Of a stretch of DNA of 64,000 nucleotides, positions 18,436 to 28,623 are shown in pieces (positions within the stretch are counted from its first letter, which is position 1; every line of letters begins with the position of its first letter). This stretch comes from an uncultured Rikenellaceae bacterium. Its GTDB lineage: Bacteria; Bacteroidota; Bacteroidia; Bacteroidales; Rikenellaceae. Location: contig CAMQVY010000001.1 of NCBI GenBank assembly GCA_947038405.1, positions 124,001 to 188,000 on the forward strand, read 5' to 3'. Both the position numbers and the translations under genes were made by a program. Under the pieces are notes generated by a model. It was given only the letters and a program-made list of their open reading frames with translations. It was not told where the DNA came from and did not search any database.

Positions 18436-19044
18436 TTAAGGTTCGAGTGTAGAACACTTCAAACCCATTTTAGTTAGATGATCCAATGTACGGGGAAGTG
18501 CATATTTTAAATTCCTAAAGGATTTTACAGAGTCATGGAATACCACAATAGATCCTGGCTGTGCGTGTTTTGTCACATTACGCAGACAAGTCCGAGGAGA
18601 GATTAAATTACTATAGTCTTGGCTCAATACATCCCACATAATCAAGTGATACCTATCACTTAACATTCTTGCTTGCGATGGTTTTATACGACCATAAGGT
18701 GGGCGAAAGAGATCCGAGTGTATGTATTGATTAGCGAAGTCAACGTCTTCAACATAACGCTCAACACTCATAGACCACCCCTTCTGGTGGCTATAAGTAT
18801 GGTTCCCCACCTTATGCCCCTCATTTAGTATCATTTGATACAAATCAGGATATTGTTCCACATTTTTACCCAAGCAAAAAAATGTGGCTTTCGCATTATG
18901 TTTAGACAATACGTCCAACACCCATTCTGTGACCCCTGGTGTGGGTCCATCATCAAATGTAAGAAATATATCATCTTCACCCTCCATATTCCAAATCAAT
19001 GAGGGCATAAGACGCTTTAATATTTTTGGTGGTGTAAATCTCAT
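18436..19044 (-). CDS. Polysaccharide deacetylase (NodB domain)
   Basis: Metal-dependent N- or O-deacetylase of the CE4 family; substrate not known. The 202-residue protein is little more than one NodB domain: TFDDGP (D31, D32) provides the catalytic base and a metal ligand, HTYSH (H82, H86) the other metal ligands, and RPPYGR near residue 115 the active-site wall. No signal peptide is visible; the first 20 residues are basic and mildly hydrophobic. Peptidoglycan, chitooligosaccharide or lipid-sugar substrates are all possible. Confidence 0.9.
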   Translation of the reverse strand: MRFTPPKILKRLMPSLIWNMEGEDDIFLTFDDGPTPGVTEWVLDVLSKHNAKATFFCLGKNVEQYPDLYQMILNEGHKVGNHTYSHQKGWSMSVERYVEDVDFANQYIHSDLFRPPYGRIKPSQARMLSDRYHLIMWDVLSQDYSNLISPRTCLRNVTKHAQPGSIVVFHDSVKSFRNLKYALPRTLDHLTKMGLKCSTLEP

Positions 19045-19287
19045 AACGTATAGTAACAGATTAATCTACAAAGTAAATCTATTTCATACAATTATCAAAA
19101 TTAAGTTGAATAATTATATGGTTCAAAATAATTTAATACAACTCTCCTTCTAATAATTACTCAGAGTGCTAATAGAGAACAAAATAGACTTATATTTAGC
19201 AAAATATTTACTAAATAGACTGATTTCTTTGAATAAAAGTAATACATTTGTAACATACTATAAAACAACAATTAAAAAGATATTATT
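19045..19287. promoter_or_regulatory. Divergent promoter region, deacetylase / DUF4837 lipoprotein
   Basis: AT-rich spacer. TACATTTG at 19243-19250 is a full TAnnTTTG box for the plus-strand lipoprotein. TTACTTTG on the minus strand at 19069-19076 is a one-mismatch candidate for the deacetylase. Nothing else is recognisable. Confidence 0.45.
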
Positions 19288-20319
19288 ATGAAGAAAATCT
19301 CTCTAATTTTAATCGTTATTATCTCTATACTATCAATACACTCTTGTGCAGAGCAAGAAATAAAAACAAAACCAGACTCACAAGGAGCTATGTATGAGAT
19401 GTTTGTGGTGTGTTCTCAACCTAAATGGGAGAGTGGACTTGGAGATACATTAAAACTAATTTTAGCCTCTCCGACACCTATGTTAAATCAAAATGAACCT
19501 CACTTTGATCTACTAAGAATAAATCCACCTGCATACAAAAATTTAGTCCCTCGCCATAGAAATCAAATCATTATCAACTCTGGAGCTAAGTACAAAACTC
19601 CATCAATGAGTGTTATGTATGATGTCTACGCAGAACCTCAAATCATTGTTACAGTCTCTGCTGCTAATGACTCTATACTAACAAACTACTTATGGCAAAA
19701 TCGTAAAGAGTTATTACAAGTATTTATGATGGCAGAAAGAGATAGAGATGTAAAGACAAACGAACGTCTATTTTCAAAACAATTACGTAAAGATATTGAG
19801 ACAAAATTTGGTTTTTCAATGAAGTTTCCTCAAGGTTACACTATAAGTAGAGAGGAAGAGGGCTTTATGTGGATAACAAACGAAAATCCCGCAGATAGAT
19901 TACTGGGTGTTGTCATCTACGAATACCCTTACACAGGAATAAATGACTTGAAACTTAAAAGTATAGTTGCGAAACGAAATAAATACACTACGTTTTTACC
20001 TGGACAAAAAGATGGTACACACATGACAACCACTGATATTGAACCAGATATCAAGTACCAGAAGATTAACAATAGACCTTGGGTTGAATTACGTGGCTTT
20101 TGGGAAATTACAAAAGATTTTATGGGCGGTCCATTTGTAAGCTACACGACATTAGATAGAGAGAATCAAAGAGTTATATGTGTTGACTCTTATGTGTACG
20201 CTCCAGGGAAAGATAAAAGGAATTTTATGAGACAACTAGAACACCTCATCTATTCAGTTAAGTTTCCAGAGAACTCTAAAGAGAGTACAACCCCAGCAGA
20301 GCCAACTAAAACAAAATAA
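19288..20319 (+). CDS. DUF4837-type lipoprotein
   Basis: A 343-residue protein with a lipoprotein signal: SILSIHSC puts the lipid-bearing cysteine at C20. The following sequence matches what I recall of DUF4837 proteins of Bacteroidota (MYEMFVVCSQPKWESGLGD near the start; duplicated pattern of strands and helices with NQIIINSG and a later WVELRGFWEI). The function of the family is unknown. It probably faces the periplasm on the inner or outer membrane. It is followed by cysE after 84 bases. Confidence 0.75.
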   Translation: MKKISLILIVIISILSIHSCAEQEIKTKPDSQGAMYEMFVVCSQPKWESGLGDTLKLILASPTPMLNQNEPHFDLLRINPPAYKNLVPRHRNQIIINSGAKYKTPSMSVMYDVYAEPQIIVTVSAANDSILTNYLWQNRKELLQVFMMAERDRDVKTNERLFSKQLRKDIETKFGFSMKFPQGYTISREEEGFMWITNENPADRLLGVVIYEYPYTGINDLKLKSIVAKRNKYTTFLPGQKDGTHMTTTDIEPDIKYQKINNRPWVELRGFWEITKDFMGGPFVSYTTLDRENQRVICVDSYVYAPGKDKRNFMRQLEHLIYSVKFPENSKESTTPAEPTKTK

Positions 20320-20403
20320 AATTGATCTCTATGTTGACAACAGTATGTAGTCGCAGAGAACAAATAGTAATTATACGAAATTCCATTAATGGGTAATTAA
20401 TTT

Positions 20404-21234
20404 ATGACCTTAAATACAAAGAACTTCCCTACACGATTATTCAAAATGACACAAGCATTCTGTCGGGAAGTTCCATCTACAATAGAATCAAGATCATTTA
20501 TTGATCTTCTTGTAACCACTCTTTTTCCGATACGAGATAAAAAACCGTTATCACTAAAAGAGACTGAATTAAGATGGGAGATCCTTCAAGAACAACTCTT
20601 TAAGATTGTATCTCCACTGTGCAAAGATAATAAAGAGGGTTGCACTTGTAGTTACATAGTAGATAATTTTTTCAATGATATACCGTTAATATATACACGT
20701 CTACTAAAAGATGCTGAGATATATAGGTCTAACGACCCTGCCTCAGATTGTGCCGAAGAGGTTATTTTATGTTATCCAGGATTCTATGCCGTAATGATAT
20801 ATAGGTTTGCGAATGTACTTCACGGATTGGGTGTACCCATTTTACCGAGAATAATATCAGAGTATGCACACTCACAAACAGGTATTGATATACACCCTGG
20901 AGCAACAATCGGCAACCATTTCTACATTGACCATGGAACAGGCATAGTCATCGGAGAGACTACAATTATTGGAAATAGAGTTAAAATTTATCAAGGTGTG
21001 ACTCTGGGAGCAATATTTGTAAATAAAACTCTAAGCGGACAGAGACGCCATCCAAAGCTTGAAGATGACGTTATTATATATGCAGGAAGTACCATATTGG
21101 GAGGTGACACCACCATTGGTCGCAACACCGTAATTGGGGGTAATGTATGGCTTACAGCGAGTGTTCCAAAAGATTCAAGAGTATACCATACACCTGAAAT
21201 AATTATTAAAGGAAGTAACAAGAACCATGAATAA
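20404..21234 (+). CDS. cysE: Serine O-acetyltransferase
   Basis: Makes O-acetylserine for cysteine synthesis. The 276-residue protein has a helical N-terminal domain and a C-terminal left-handed beta-helix: HPGATIGNHFYIDHGTGIVI and GETTIIGNRVKIYQGVTLGA show the hexapeptide rhythm and the active-site histidines. The extra-long N-terminus with CSYIVDNFFNDIP is seen in Bacteroidota SATs. Its last eight bases overlap the start of the next gene, so they are cotranscribed. No cysK is near. Confidence 0.92.
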   Translation: MTLNTKNFPTRLFKMTQAFCREVPSTIESRSFIDLLVTTLFPIRDKKPLSLKETELRWEILQEQLFKIVSPLCKDNKEGCTCSYIVDNFFNDIPLIYTRLLKDAEIYRSNDPASDCAEEVILCYPGFYAVMIYRFANVLHGLGVPILPRIISEYAHSQTGIDIHPGATIGNHFYIDHGTGIVIGETTIIGNRVKIYQGVTLGAIFVNKTLSGQRRHPKLEDDVIIYAGSTILGGDTTIGRNTVIGGNVWLTASVPKDSRVYHTPEIIIKGSNKNHE

Positions 21235-23200
21235 AGAAATATTTAAAACTATTTGGGGTAGCAATGTATTCATTCTACTAAAACGACTTGGGTTGATATA
21301 TTTAGCTCTATTTATATGTAGAGTTGTATTTTATATATATAACTCCACAATTATCGGAGCAATTGAACTTAATGAGGTGTGGCAACTCCTTAAAGGTGCT
21401 ACACAATTTGATACAGTATCAATAATATACGCCTTCGGACCACTGATTTTACTCTCAGTTTTACCGTTTAAGTTTGTTGAGAAGAGTTGGTGGCAGAAAA
21501 TAATTAAGTGGTACAGTATTGTTGTTGCAGCACTCGTTATAGCTGTCAACCTATCCGACATTGTATATTTTAGATATACGCAATCAAGATTTACTGCTGG
21601 GGATGTATTCTTTGCCGATAATAGCAACACAGCTCTACTCATAGGTCAATTTGCAGCAGAAAACTGGTATCTTATCGCCTTATGGGTAGCTCTTGTATCG
21701 ATGATATTTTACGGTTGGAGACTATGTGGAGCACCAAAAAGTCGAATTGAAAACAAGTGGGCATATCTAATAGTTCATACTATCTCTATGGCACTTGTAA
21801 TAACTGCTACAATATGGGCAGTAAGAGGAGGAAGTTTAAGCAGATATACAAGACCAATAACTTTGAGTAATGCGCTATCATATACAAATTCATCTGCCAA
21901 AGCGACAATGATATTGAGTAATCCATTCTCTATATTTAGAAGTACGGGTAACAATGAGTTTGTAGACAAACAATATTTTAGTGAGGAGGAGTTGAACAAG
22001 ATATTCACACCTATACATAAAATCGACACAACTCAAGTCAATCAAGACTATTTTGGGTCGATGAAGGGTAAGAACGTATTTATATTTGTTCTTGAGAGTT
22101 TTAGTGCAGAGTTGTCAGGATATCTAAATCCAGATATTTATCCTAATGGCAATGGATACACACCATTCTTAGACTCGCTTATGATGAATGGGTTTGTAAT
22201 GAAGCACGGTTATGCAAATGGGAAGAAGTCAATTGAAGGTCTACCATCTGTCCTTAGCTCTATACCGTCATTCAAAACCCCTTTTGTCTTGATGCCAGCA
22301 TCTCTAGGAGAGGGAAAACAACTACCTAAGTACATGGTAGATATGGGTTATGAAACAGCATTTTTCTGTGGATCACCTCGCGGATCGATGGGATTTGAGG
22401 CCTATGCCAAATCAGCAGGAGTCGAGAACTTCTACTCTATGGCGGAGTTTAATCAGACTAGAGAAGATGCTTATGATGGTTATTGGGGTTTATGGGATGA
22501 GGAGTTTTTCGACTATACTGGCGAGGTTCTATCTCAAATGCAAGAGCCATTTATGGGAACATTGTTTTCAATATCATCACATCACCCCTTCAATGTACCT
22601 GAACGTTACAAATCAGTACTTCCTAAGGGCGAAGCTAGAATACATCAGCCTGCTGCGTATACAGATATGTCACTACGTAAATTCTTTGATAAGTACTCAA
22701 ATGATGAGTGGTTTAAAAATACACTTTTTGTCTTTGTTGCAGACCACGTATCTTCAGAAGTACATATAGAGAAGAGTAAAACACTAAGAGGTAAACAGCA
22801 GATAATCACAACATTTTACACCCCTGATGGCTCACTATCAGGAGAGTATAATAGTGTATTCCAACAACTTGATATAATGCCAACTCTACTGGGCCTACTT
22901 GGCAATGAAGAGCCATACTACTCATTTGGTAGAGATATATTTAACGAACCTAATAGAAAACCGATGGTATTTAACTATCGAGGTACATTTTTAGCTAGTA
23001 GTGACTCTCTATCGGTAATATATAACGACCAAACAGATAAGGTTATTGGAGCTTACCATATGAATGATACGCTTATGGAACGAGATCTCTTACCAACTGA
23101 AAACGGAGAGATTACAGATAATGAGAAGTTATTGAAAGCTGTGATTCAACAGTACTATAACTCTCTACGCAAACGAGAATACAAGGTTAAGTCGAACTAA
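21227..23200 (+). CDS. LTA-synthase-like membrane sulfatase (phosphoglycerol/phosphoethanolamine transferase)
   Basis: A 657-residue protein with five membrane helices in residues 1-200 and an extracytoplasmic alkaline-phosphatase-fold domain after about 280. NVFIFVLESFSAELSGYL gives the first metal ligand (E290); NGKKSIEGLPSVLSS puts a nucleophile at S335, where LTA synthase has Thr; VADHVS near residue 505 gives the Asp-His metal pair. Gram-negative members move phosphoglycerol or phosphoethanolamine onto envelope glycans or lipids. The actual substrate here is not known. Translation is coupled to cysE by an 8-bp overlap. Confidence 0.88.
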   Translation: MNKEIFKTIWGSNVFILLKRLGLIYLALFICRVVFYIYNSTIIGAIELNEVWQLLKGATQFDTVSIIYAFGPLILLSVLPFKFVEKSWWQKIIKWYSIVVAALVIAVNLSDIVYFRYTQSRFTAGDVFFADNSNTALLIGQFAAENWYLIALWVALVSMIFYGWRLCGAPKSRIENKWAYLIVHTISMALVITATIWAVRGGSLSRYTRPITLSNALSYTNSSAKATMILSNPFSIFRSTGNNEFVDKQYFSEEELNKIFTPIHKIDTTQVNQDYFGSMKGKNVFIFVLESFSAELSGYLNPDIYPNGNGYTPFLDSLMMNGFVMKHGYANGKKSIEGLPSVLSSIPSFKTPFVLMPASLGEGKQLPKYMVDMGYETAFFCGSPRGSMGFEAYAKSAGVENFYSMAEFNQTREDAYDGYWGLWDEEFFDYTGEVLSQMQEPFMGTLFSISSHHPFNVPERYKSVLPKGEARIHQPAAYTDMSLRKFFDKYSNDEWFKNTLFVFVADHVSSEVHIEKSKTLRGKQQIITTFYTPDGSLSGEYNSVFQQLDIMPTLLGLLGNEEPYYSFGRDIFNEPNRKPMVFNYRGTFLASSDSLSVIYNDQTDKVIGAYHMNDTLMERDLLPTENGEITDNEKLLKAVIQQYYNSLRKREYKVKSN

Positions 23201-23345
23201 TTCACTAACTATATACAACACTAAAGTTAAAACACTTCATATTATTGACACCCTAATCAAAACCTAAATTTCAGTTATTTTTTTAACGAAAACGAAAAAA
23301 ATAGAAAAAAATCACTATTTATATCTATTTTTTTAACGTTTTTTA

Positions 23346-23353
23346 TATCTTTG
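23346..23353 (+). promoter_or_regulatory. -7 box for aconitase
   Basis: TATCTTTG matches TAnnTTTG. Transcription should begin near 23360, which makes an ATG at 23365 too close and favours the one at 23386. Confidence 0.6.
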
Positions 23354-23385
23354 CATAGGTACATATGTATAAGAAAAAGAATAAT

Positions 23386-25635
23386 ATGGTTGATTTAGAA
23401 ATGATTACCGAGCTATACGCTTCGGTAGTTGAACGTGTGGAGTCTGCTCGTGAACATCTTGGGCATCCGATGACTTTAACGGAGAAGATATTATACTCTC
23501 ATCTTCACCAAGACACCCCAATTAAGAGTTACAAAAGAGGTGAAGATTATGTAAACTTCGCTCCAGATAGAGTTGCAATGCAAGATGCAACAGCTCAAAT
23601 GGCTCTTTTACAATTTATGAATGCGGGACGCGACAAAACTGCTGTCCCAACATCTGTACATTGTGACCACCTTATTGAGGCGGACAATGGAGTAAAGAGA
23701 GATTTAGCAGCAGCAAAAGAGGGTAACAGTGAAGTCTATGACTTTTTGAGATCTGTATCCAACAAGTATAGTTTAGGATTTTGGAGTCCAGGAGCTGGTA
23801 TTATCCACCAGGAGGTTTTGGAAAACTACGCATTCCCAGGAGGAATGATGGTAGGAACTGACTCTCATACACCAAATGCAGGAGGTCTTGGAATGATTGC
23901 CATTGGTGTCGGAGGAGCTGATGCAGTGGATGTTATGGCTGGAATGCCTTGGGAACTTAAAATGCCTAAAATAATAGGTGTTAAACTAACTGGAAAGCTA
24001 AATGGTTGGGCTGCACCAAAGGACGTTATCCTTAAACTGACAGGAATACTAACAGTTAAAGGTGGAACAAATGCCATAATAGAGTATTTCGGTGAGGGTA
24101 CAAAGTCTCTATCTGCAACAGGAAAAGCAACAATTTGTAATATGGGTGCTGAAGTTGGTGCAACAACATCAATTTTCCCATATGATAATAATATTGTATC
24201 GTATTTAGAGGCTACAGACAGAGATGATGTAGCATTCTTAGCTTCAAAAGTAAAAGAGTGTTTAGTCGCAGATATCGAGGTTGAACAAACCCCTGAAAAG
24301 TACTATGACAGAGTTATTGAGATAGATTTATCTACACTTGAACCATACCTAAATGGTCCATTTACACCCGATGCAGCAAACTCTGTATCTGAATTTGGAC
24401 AGAAGGTAATCGAGATGAAATATCCACGCAAAATGGAAGTTGGATTGATTGGCTCTTGTACAAACTCTTCATACCAAGATTTAGCTCGCGCTGCATCTAT
24501 TGCAAAGCAGGCTATTGAATTGGGAATAACACCAAAAGCAGAATTGATAATTAATCCAGGATCAATGGTTGTCTATGAGACAGCAAAGAGAGATGGATTT
24601 ATCGATGTATTCGAGCAACTAGGCGGAGTAATTATGACTAATGCTTGTGGTCCATGTATTGGACAATGGAGACGTCATACGGATGACAATAGTAGAGCAA
24701 ACTCTATTGTTACATCATTTAACAGAAACTTCGCAAAGAGGGCAGACGGCAACCCAAATACACACGCATTTGTAACCTCTCCAGAGATGGTGATGGCTCT
24801 TACGATTGCAGGGGATCTGTGTTTCAACCCACTAACAGATAGCTTAACAAATGATAAGGGTGAAGAGGTAATGCTTACCGCTCCAACTGGAGATGCACTA
24901 CCAAGATTGGGATTCAATGCCGAATACAACGGATACATCAACCCAATAAGTGATGGTTCTGGTATAGAGGTTAAAATTTCGCCTGATTCAAAACGCCTAC
25001 AACTATTAGAGCCATTTGCACCACTTAATGCAGCTGACTTTAAAGATATGGCATTATTAATAAAAACAGAGGGAAAGTGTACCACTGACCACATCTCAAT
25101 GGCTGGTCCATGGTTGAAATTCAGAGGACACTTAGAAAATATTTCAGATAACCTATTAATGGGTGCTGTTAATAGCTTCAACGGTCAAACTAACTCTGTA
25201 TTGTGTCAACTTAATGGTGAGTACGACGGAGTATCGTCTGTTGCGAAGATCTACAAAAAGAGCGGAATCAGCTCAATTGTAGTTGCTGAAGAGAATTACG
25301 GAGAAGGATCTTCTCGTGAGCACGCAGCAATGGAGCCGAGATTTATGAGTGTTAAAGTTATTGTAGCGAAATCATTTGCGAGAATACATGAGACAAACCT
25401 CAAAAAACAAGGTATGCTTGCATTGACATTTGTTAATAAAGATGACTATAGCAAAGTAAGAGAGGACGATAAGTTTACAATCGAGGGAATTGAAAACCTT
25501 TCTGTTGGCAATAATATAACACTAACTATCAATCATAACGATGGTGCAACAGATGCACTAGAGTTGCAACACACATATAATGAGTTGCAGATTGAGTGGT
25601 TTAAGGCTGGTTGTGCCCTTAATTATAAGGGATAA
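23386..25635 (+). CDS. acnA: Aconitate hydratase
   Basis: Converts citrate to isocitrate through a [4Fe-4S] cluster. I choose the ATG at 23386 (749 aa) because the promoter box ends at 23353. Length and sequence follow the mitochondrial-type aconitase found in Bacteroidota. Cluster and substrate regions: [44 protein letters not shown] for one cysteine, [10 protein letters not shown] for the other two; the C-terminal swivelling domain has [18 protein letters not shown]. It is first in an aconitase-IDH-citrate synthase series. Confidence 0.95.
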   Translation: MVDLEMITELYASVVERVESAREHLGHPMTLTEKILYSHLHQDTPIKSYKRGEDYVNFAPDRVAMQDATAQMALLQFMNAGRDKTAVPTSVHCDHLIEADNGVKRDLAAAKEGNSEVYDFLRSVSNKYSLGFWSPGAGIIHQEVLENYAFPGGMMVGTDSHTPNAGGLGMIAIGVGGADAVDVMAGMPWELKMPKIIGVKLTGKLNGWAAPKDVILKLTGILTVKGGTNAIIEYFGEGTKSLSATGKATICNMGAEVGATTSIFPYDNNIVSYLEATDRDDVAFLASKVKECLVADIEVEQTPEKYYDRVIEIDLSTLEPYLNGPFTPDAANSVSEFGQKVIEMKYPRKMEVGLIGSCTNSSYQDLARAASIAKQAIELGITPKAELIINPGSMVVYETAKRDGFIDVFEQLGGVIMTNACGPCIGQWRRHTDDNSRANSIVTSFNRNFAKRADGNPNTHAFVTSPEMVMALTIAGDLCFNPLTDSLTNDKGEEVMLTAPTGDALPRLGFNAEYNGYINPISDGSGIEVKISPDSKRLQLLEPFAPLNAADFKDMALLIKTEGKCTTDHISMAGPWLKFRGHLENISDNLLMGAVNSFNGQTNSVLCQLNGEYDGVSSVAKIYKKSGISSIVVAEENYGEGSSREHAAMEPRFMSVKVIVAKSFARIHETNLKKQGMLALTFVNKDDYSKVREDDKFTIEGIENLSVGNNITLTINHNDGATDALELQHTYNELQIEWFKAGCALNYKG

Positions 25636-25639
25636 TTTG

Positions 25640-25765
25640 ATAAAACTGTTCTGTGCGGACTACGGCGCATGTTCGCACAGAACGGTAATTTATCTTTACA
25701 GACTCAAGTTAAGAAAAAAAGTCTCTCCGTCGGAGAGGGTTTAATCAAAGTAAATTTTAGAATAA
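25640..25765. repeat. Repeat-type hairpin and icd leader
   Basis: GTTCTGTGCG (25648-25657) pairs perfectly with CGCACAGAAC (25674-25683); the loop and right arm (GACTACGGCGCATGTTCGCAC) resemble the GC-rich repeat module at 11547. TATCTTTA at 25691-25698 is a one-mismatch -7 box that could drive icd. A second, small hairpin CTCTCCG-T-CGGAGAG lies at 25723-25737 in the predicted leader. Confidence 0.6.
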
Positions 25766-27025
25766 ATGTCAAAAATTAAGATAGAAGAGGGATGTTTAGT
25801 AGTTCCCAACAACCCTACGATTCCATTTATAGAGGGTGATGGAGTAGGAGTTGAAATAACAGCAGCAACTCAAAAAGTTATCAACAAAGCTGTTGATAAA
25901 GCATACAAAGGTAGTAGAAAGATTGAATGGCTAGAGGTATTGGCAGGTGAGAAATCATTTAACTCTACACAAAGTTGGCTTCCAAATGAGACACTAGAGG
26001 CATTCAAAGAGTATTTAGTAGGTATCAAAGGTCCACTAACAACACCTGTTGGTGGAGGCATTCGTTCTCTTAATGTTGCACTAAGACAAGAGCTAGATCT
26101 ATACGTTTGTCTACGTCCTGTTAGATGGTTTCGTGGAGTAGAGTCTCCAATTAAAGAGCCACAAAAGGTCGATATGCACATCTTTAGAGAGAACACTGAG
26201 GATATATATGCTGGAATAGAGTGGTACGCAGGAACTCCAGAGGCTAAGAAATTTATGAATCTACTCGCAAATGAGATGGGTGTTACTAAGGTTAGATTCC
26301 CTGAGAGTTCATCTTTCGGAGTTAAACCAGTTTCAGAAGAGGGTTCAAAAAGATTAATAAAGGCTGCAATTGAGTACACAATAGAGAATAAACTACCTAA
26401 ACTAACTATTGTCCATAAGGGTAATATTATGAAGTTTACTGAGGGTGGATTCAAAAATTGGGGTTATGAATTAGCAGAAACAGAGTTTTCTGATAGCACT
26501 TTCACACGTAATCAATACGAAGCTATAAAGAAAACGGAGGGTGTAGATGTTGCAAACACAACTCTAAGCATAGCAAAAAGTGAAGGTAAAGTATATATAG
26601 ATGATTGCATTGCAGACGCATTTTTACAGAACACGCTTCTTACTCCAGAGAGCTACTCTGTAATTGCAACTCTAAACCTAAATGGTGACTATGTATCAGA
26701 CCAATTAGCTGCAATGGTAGGTGGTATTGGTATCGCACCAGGAGCTAACATAAATTACATGAGTGGTCACGCAATCTTTGAGGCAACTCACGGAACAGCA
26801 CCTGATATTGCAGGTGAAAATTGTGTTAATCCATGTTCACTACTTCTATCAGCAACAATGATGCTTGAGTACATGGGATGGAAAGAGGCTGCAAACTCTA
26901 TTACCGTAGCATTAGAACGTATGTTCGAAAGCGGTAGAGCAACACATGATCTTGCTAGATTTATAGATGGATCAACAACTCTTACAACATCTCAATTTGC
27001 AGATGAAATTGTAGAGTTACTCTAA
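25766..27025 (+). CDS. icd: Isocitrate dehydrogenase, E. coli-like scaffold, predicted NAD-preferring
   Basis: Oxidatively decarboxylates isocitrate to 2-oxoglutarate. The 419-residue protein aligns by eye to E. coli Icd through its length: [20 protein letters not shown] (S101 matches the phosphorylated Ser113), [14 protein letters not shown], and [18 protein letters not shown]. coli has Lys344-Tyr345 at the coenzyme ribose pocket; here the pair is Asp347-Ile348, the form typical of NAD users, and Tyr391 is His394, though Arg395 is kept as Arg398. I infer NAD preference; NADP use is not excluded. It lies between aconitase and citrate synthase genes. Confidence 0.92.
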   Translation: MSKIKIEEGCLVVPNNPTIPFIEGDGVGVEITAATQKVINKAVDKAYKGSRKIEWLEVLAGEKSFNSTQSWLPNETLEAFKEYLVGIKGPLTTPVGGGIRSLNVALRQELDLYVCLRPVRWFRGVESPIKEPQKVDMHIFRENTEDIYAGIEWYAGTPEAKKFMNLLANEMGVTKVRFPESSSFGVKPVSEEGSKRLIKAAIEYTIENKLPKLTIVHKGNIMKFTEGGFKNWGYELAETEFSDSTFTRNQYEAIKKTEGVDVANTTLSIAKSEGKVYIDDCIADAFLQNTLLTPESYSVIATLNLNGDYVSDQLAAMVGGIGIAPGANINYMSGHAIFEATHGTAPDIAGENCVNPCSLLLSATMMLEYMGWKEAANSITVALERMFESGRATHDLARFIDGSTTLTTSQFADEIVELL

Positions 27026-27150
27026 TATACTAGTTTACAGAGAATCTCTGTAATACTAAACCTAGAAAAGTTTAATCAAACCTATTGAACAACGTAGTTG
27101 GACTGAACTTAATAATAAAAAGGATATAATAATAATTTAAAATAAATAAG
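27026..27150. repeat. Short palindrome and degenerate repeat module before gltA
   Basis: TTACAGAGA-A-TCTCTGTAA (27035-27053) is a 9-bp-arm palindrome just after icd. GAAAAGTTTAATCAAACCTATTGAACAACG (27065-27094) is a degenerate copy of the AT module of the dispersed repeat. It may attenuate or end the icd transcript. Confidence 0.5.
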
Positions 27151-28503
27151 ATGAAAGATGAATATGTTATCTACAAGCTCTCAGAGTCAATAAAGACAAC
27201 GAGCCGTATTGACCCTAAACTATTTGTAGAATATAATGTTAAGAGAGGTTTGAGAAATGAAGATCACTCTGGAGTACTTGTAGGACTTACAAAAATTGGT
27301 GATGTTGTGGGATATGAGCGTCTACCAGATAATGGTGGATTAAAAGCTATACCAGGAAAACTTCTATATCGTGGTATTGATGTTGAAGATCTTGTTGTAG
27401 GTGTTCAAGCAGAGAAAAGATTTGGATTTGAAGAGACTGCATTTCTTCTTCTATCTGGATACCTTCCAAGTCCTGGAGAGCTAGAGTCATTCAACAATGT
27501 AGTTAACAAAGCTATGGCTCTTGAGCAAAAGACAAAAATGAATATCCTTGATCTTGAGGGTACAAACATAATGAACATCCTATCTCGTAGTGTATTGGAG
27601 ATGTACACTTTTGATAAAGATCCAGACAACACATCTCAAGATAACTTGATGAGACAATCTATCGAGCTTATCGCAATTTTCCCAACAATAATAGCATACG
27701 CATACAACATCATGCGTCACAGCTCAATGGGTCGCTCACTACACATTAGACACCCAAAAGAGAATCTATCTATTGCAGAGAACTTTCTATATATGTTGAA
27801 AGGTGAATACACTGAACTAGAAGCTAAGATACTTGACCTAGCTCTTATACTACACGCAGAGCACGGTGGTGGAAATAACTCTACATTTACAGTTAGGGTT
27901 ACAAGCTCTTCTGGTACAGATACATTCTCTTCAATTGCAGCTGCTATTGGATCATTAAAAGGTCCTCTTCATGGTGGTGCAAACCTTGCAGTTATCAAAA
28001 TGTTCGACCACTTAAAGGAGAATATTGCAGATTGGTCTAACGTTGAAGAAATTGATGCATATCTAGTTAAGATGCTACGTAAAGAGGCATATAACCGTAC
28101 TGGACTTATTTATGGTATTGGTCACGCTATCTACACAGTATCTGACCCAAGAGCTCTATTGATAAAAGATATGGCTCGCGAACTTGCAAAAGAGAAAGGT
28201 CGTGAAAAAGAGTTTGCTTTCCTTGAATTATTAGAAGTTAGAGCTGTTGATACTTTTATGCAATTTAAAGGTAAAAACGTTAATAAACTTGTATGTGCAA
28301 ATGTCGACTTCTACTCTGGATTCGTATATGAAATGATTGGTCTACCTGAAGAGGTATTCACTCCACTATTTGCTATGAGTCGTATCACAGGATGGACTGC
28401 ACACCGTATTGAAGAGCTTAACTTTAATAGTAAACGAATTATTCGTCCAGCATATAAAAATATTGCTCCACTGAAGAAATTTGTACCTCTAACAGATAGA
28501 TAG
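27151..28503 (+). CDS. gltA: Citrate synthase
   Basis: Condenses oxaloacetate and acetyl-CoA. The 450-residue protein has the expected active-site segments: LHAEHGGGNNSTFTVRV (substrate-binding His), GPLHGGANLAVIKM and GIGHAIYTVSDPRA (catalytic His), and NVDFYSGFVYEMIG (catalytic Asp). The N-terminal extension of about 40 residues is typical of Bacteroidota enzymes. With acnA and icd it makes the oxidative route to 2-oxoglutarate; no 2-oxoglutarate dehydrogenase is seen, which fits a biosynthetic role in a fermenter. Confidence 0.95.
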   Translation: MKDEYVIYKLSESIKTTSRIDPKLFVEYNVKRGLRNEDHSGVLVGLTKIGDVVGYERLPDNGGLKAIPGKLLYRGIDVEDLVVGVQAEKRFGFEETAFLLLSGYLPSPGELESFNNVVNKAMALEQKTKMNILDLEGTNIMNILSRSVLEMYTFDKDPDNTSQDNLMRQSIELIAIFPTIIAYAYNIMRHSSMGRSLHIRHPKENLSIAENFLYMLKGEYTELEAKILDLALILHAEHGGGNNSTFTVRVTSSSGTDTFSSIAAAIGSLKGPLHGGANLAVIKMFDHLKENIADWSNVEEIDAYLVKMLRKEAYNRTGLIYGIGHAIYTVSDPRALLIKDMARELAKEKGREKEFAFLELLEVRAVDTFMQFKGKNVNKLVCANVDFYSGFVYEMIGLPEEVFTPLFAMSRITGWTAHRIEELNFNSKRIIRPAYKNIAPLKKFVPLTDR

Positions 28504-28513
28504 AGGTAGTAAG

Positions 28514-28585
28514 TATAAAAATAAGAAACGGGGTTTTCAACAAATAGTTAATAGTTTGTTGAAAACCCCGTTTCTTATTTTTATA
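28514..28585. terminator. Very long bidirectional terminator, gltA / sppA
   Basis: A perfect 31-bp stem, arms 28514-28544 and 28555-28585 (core GAAACGGGGTTTTCAAC), with loop TAGTTAATAG and A/T runs on both outer sides. It separates two convergent genes and should stop both. The stem is far longer than most intrinsic terminators. Confidence 0.92.
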
Positions 28586-28623
28586 TGTTAGTTATACTGC
28601 GCAGCTGTAAGCTAAACAGAGAA

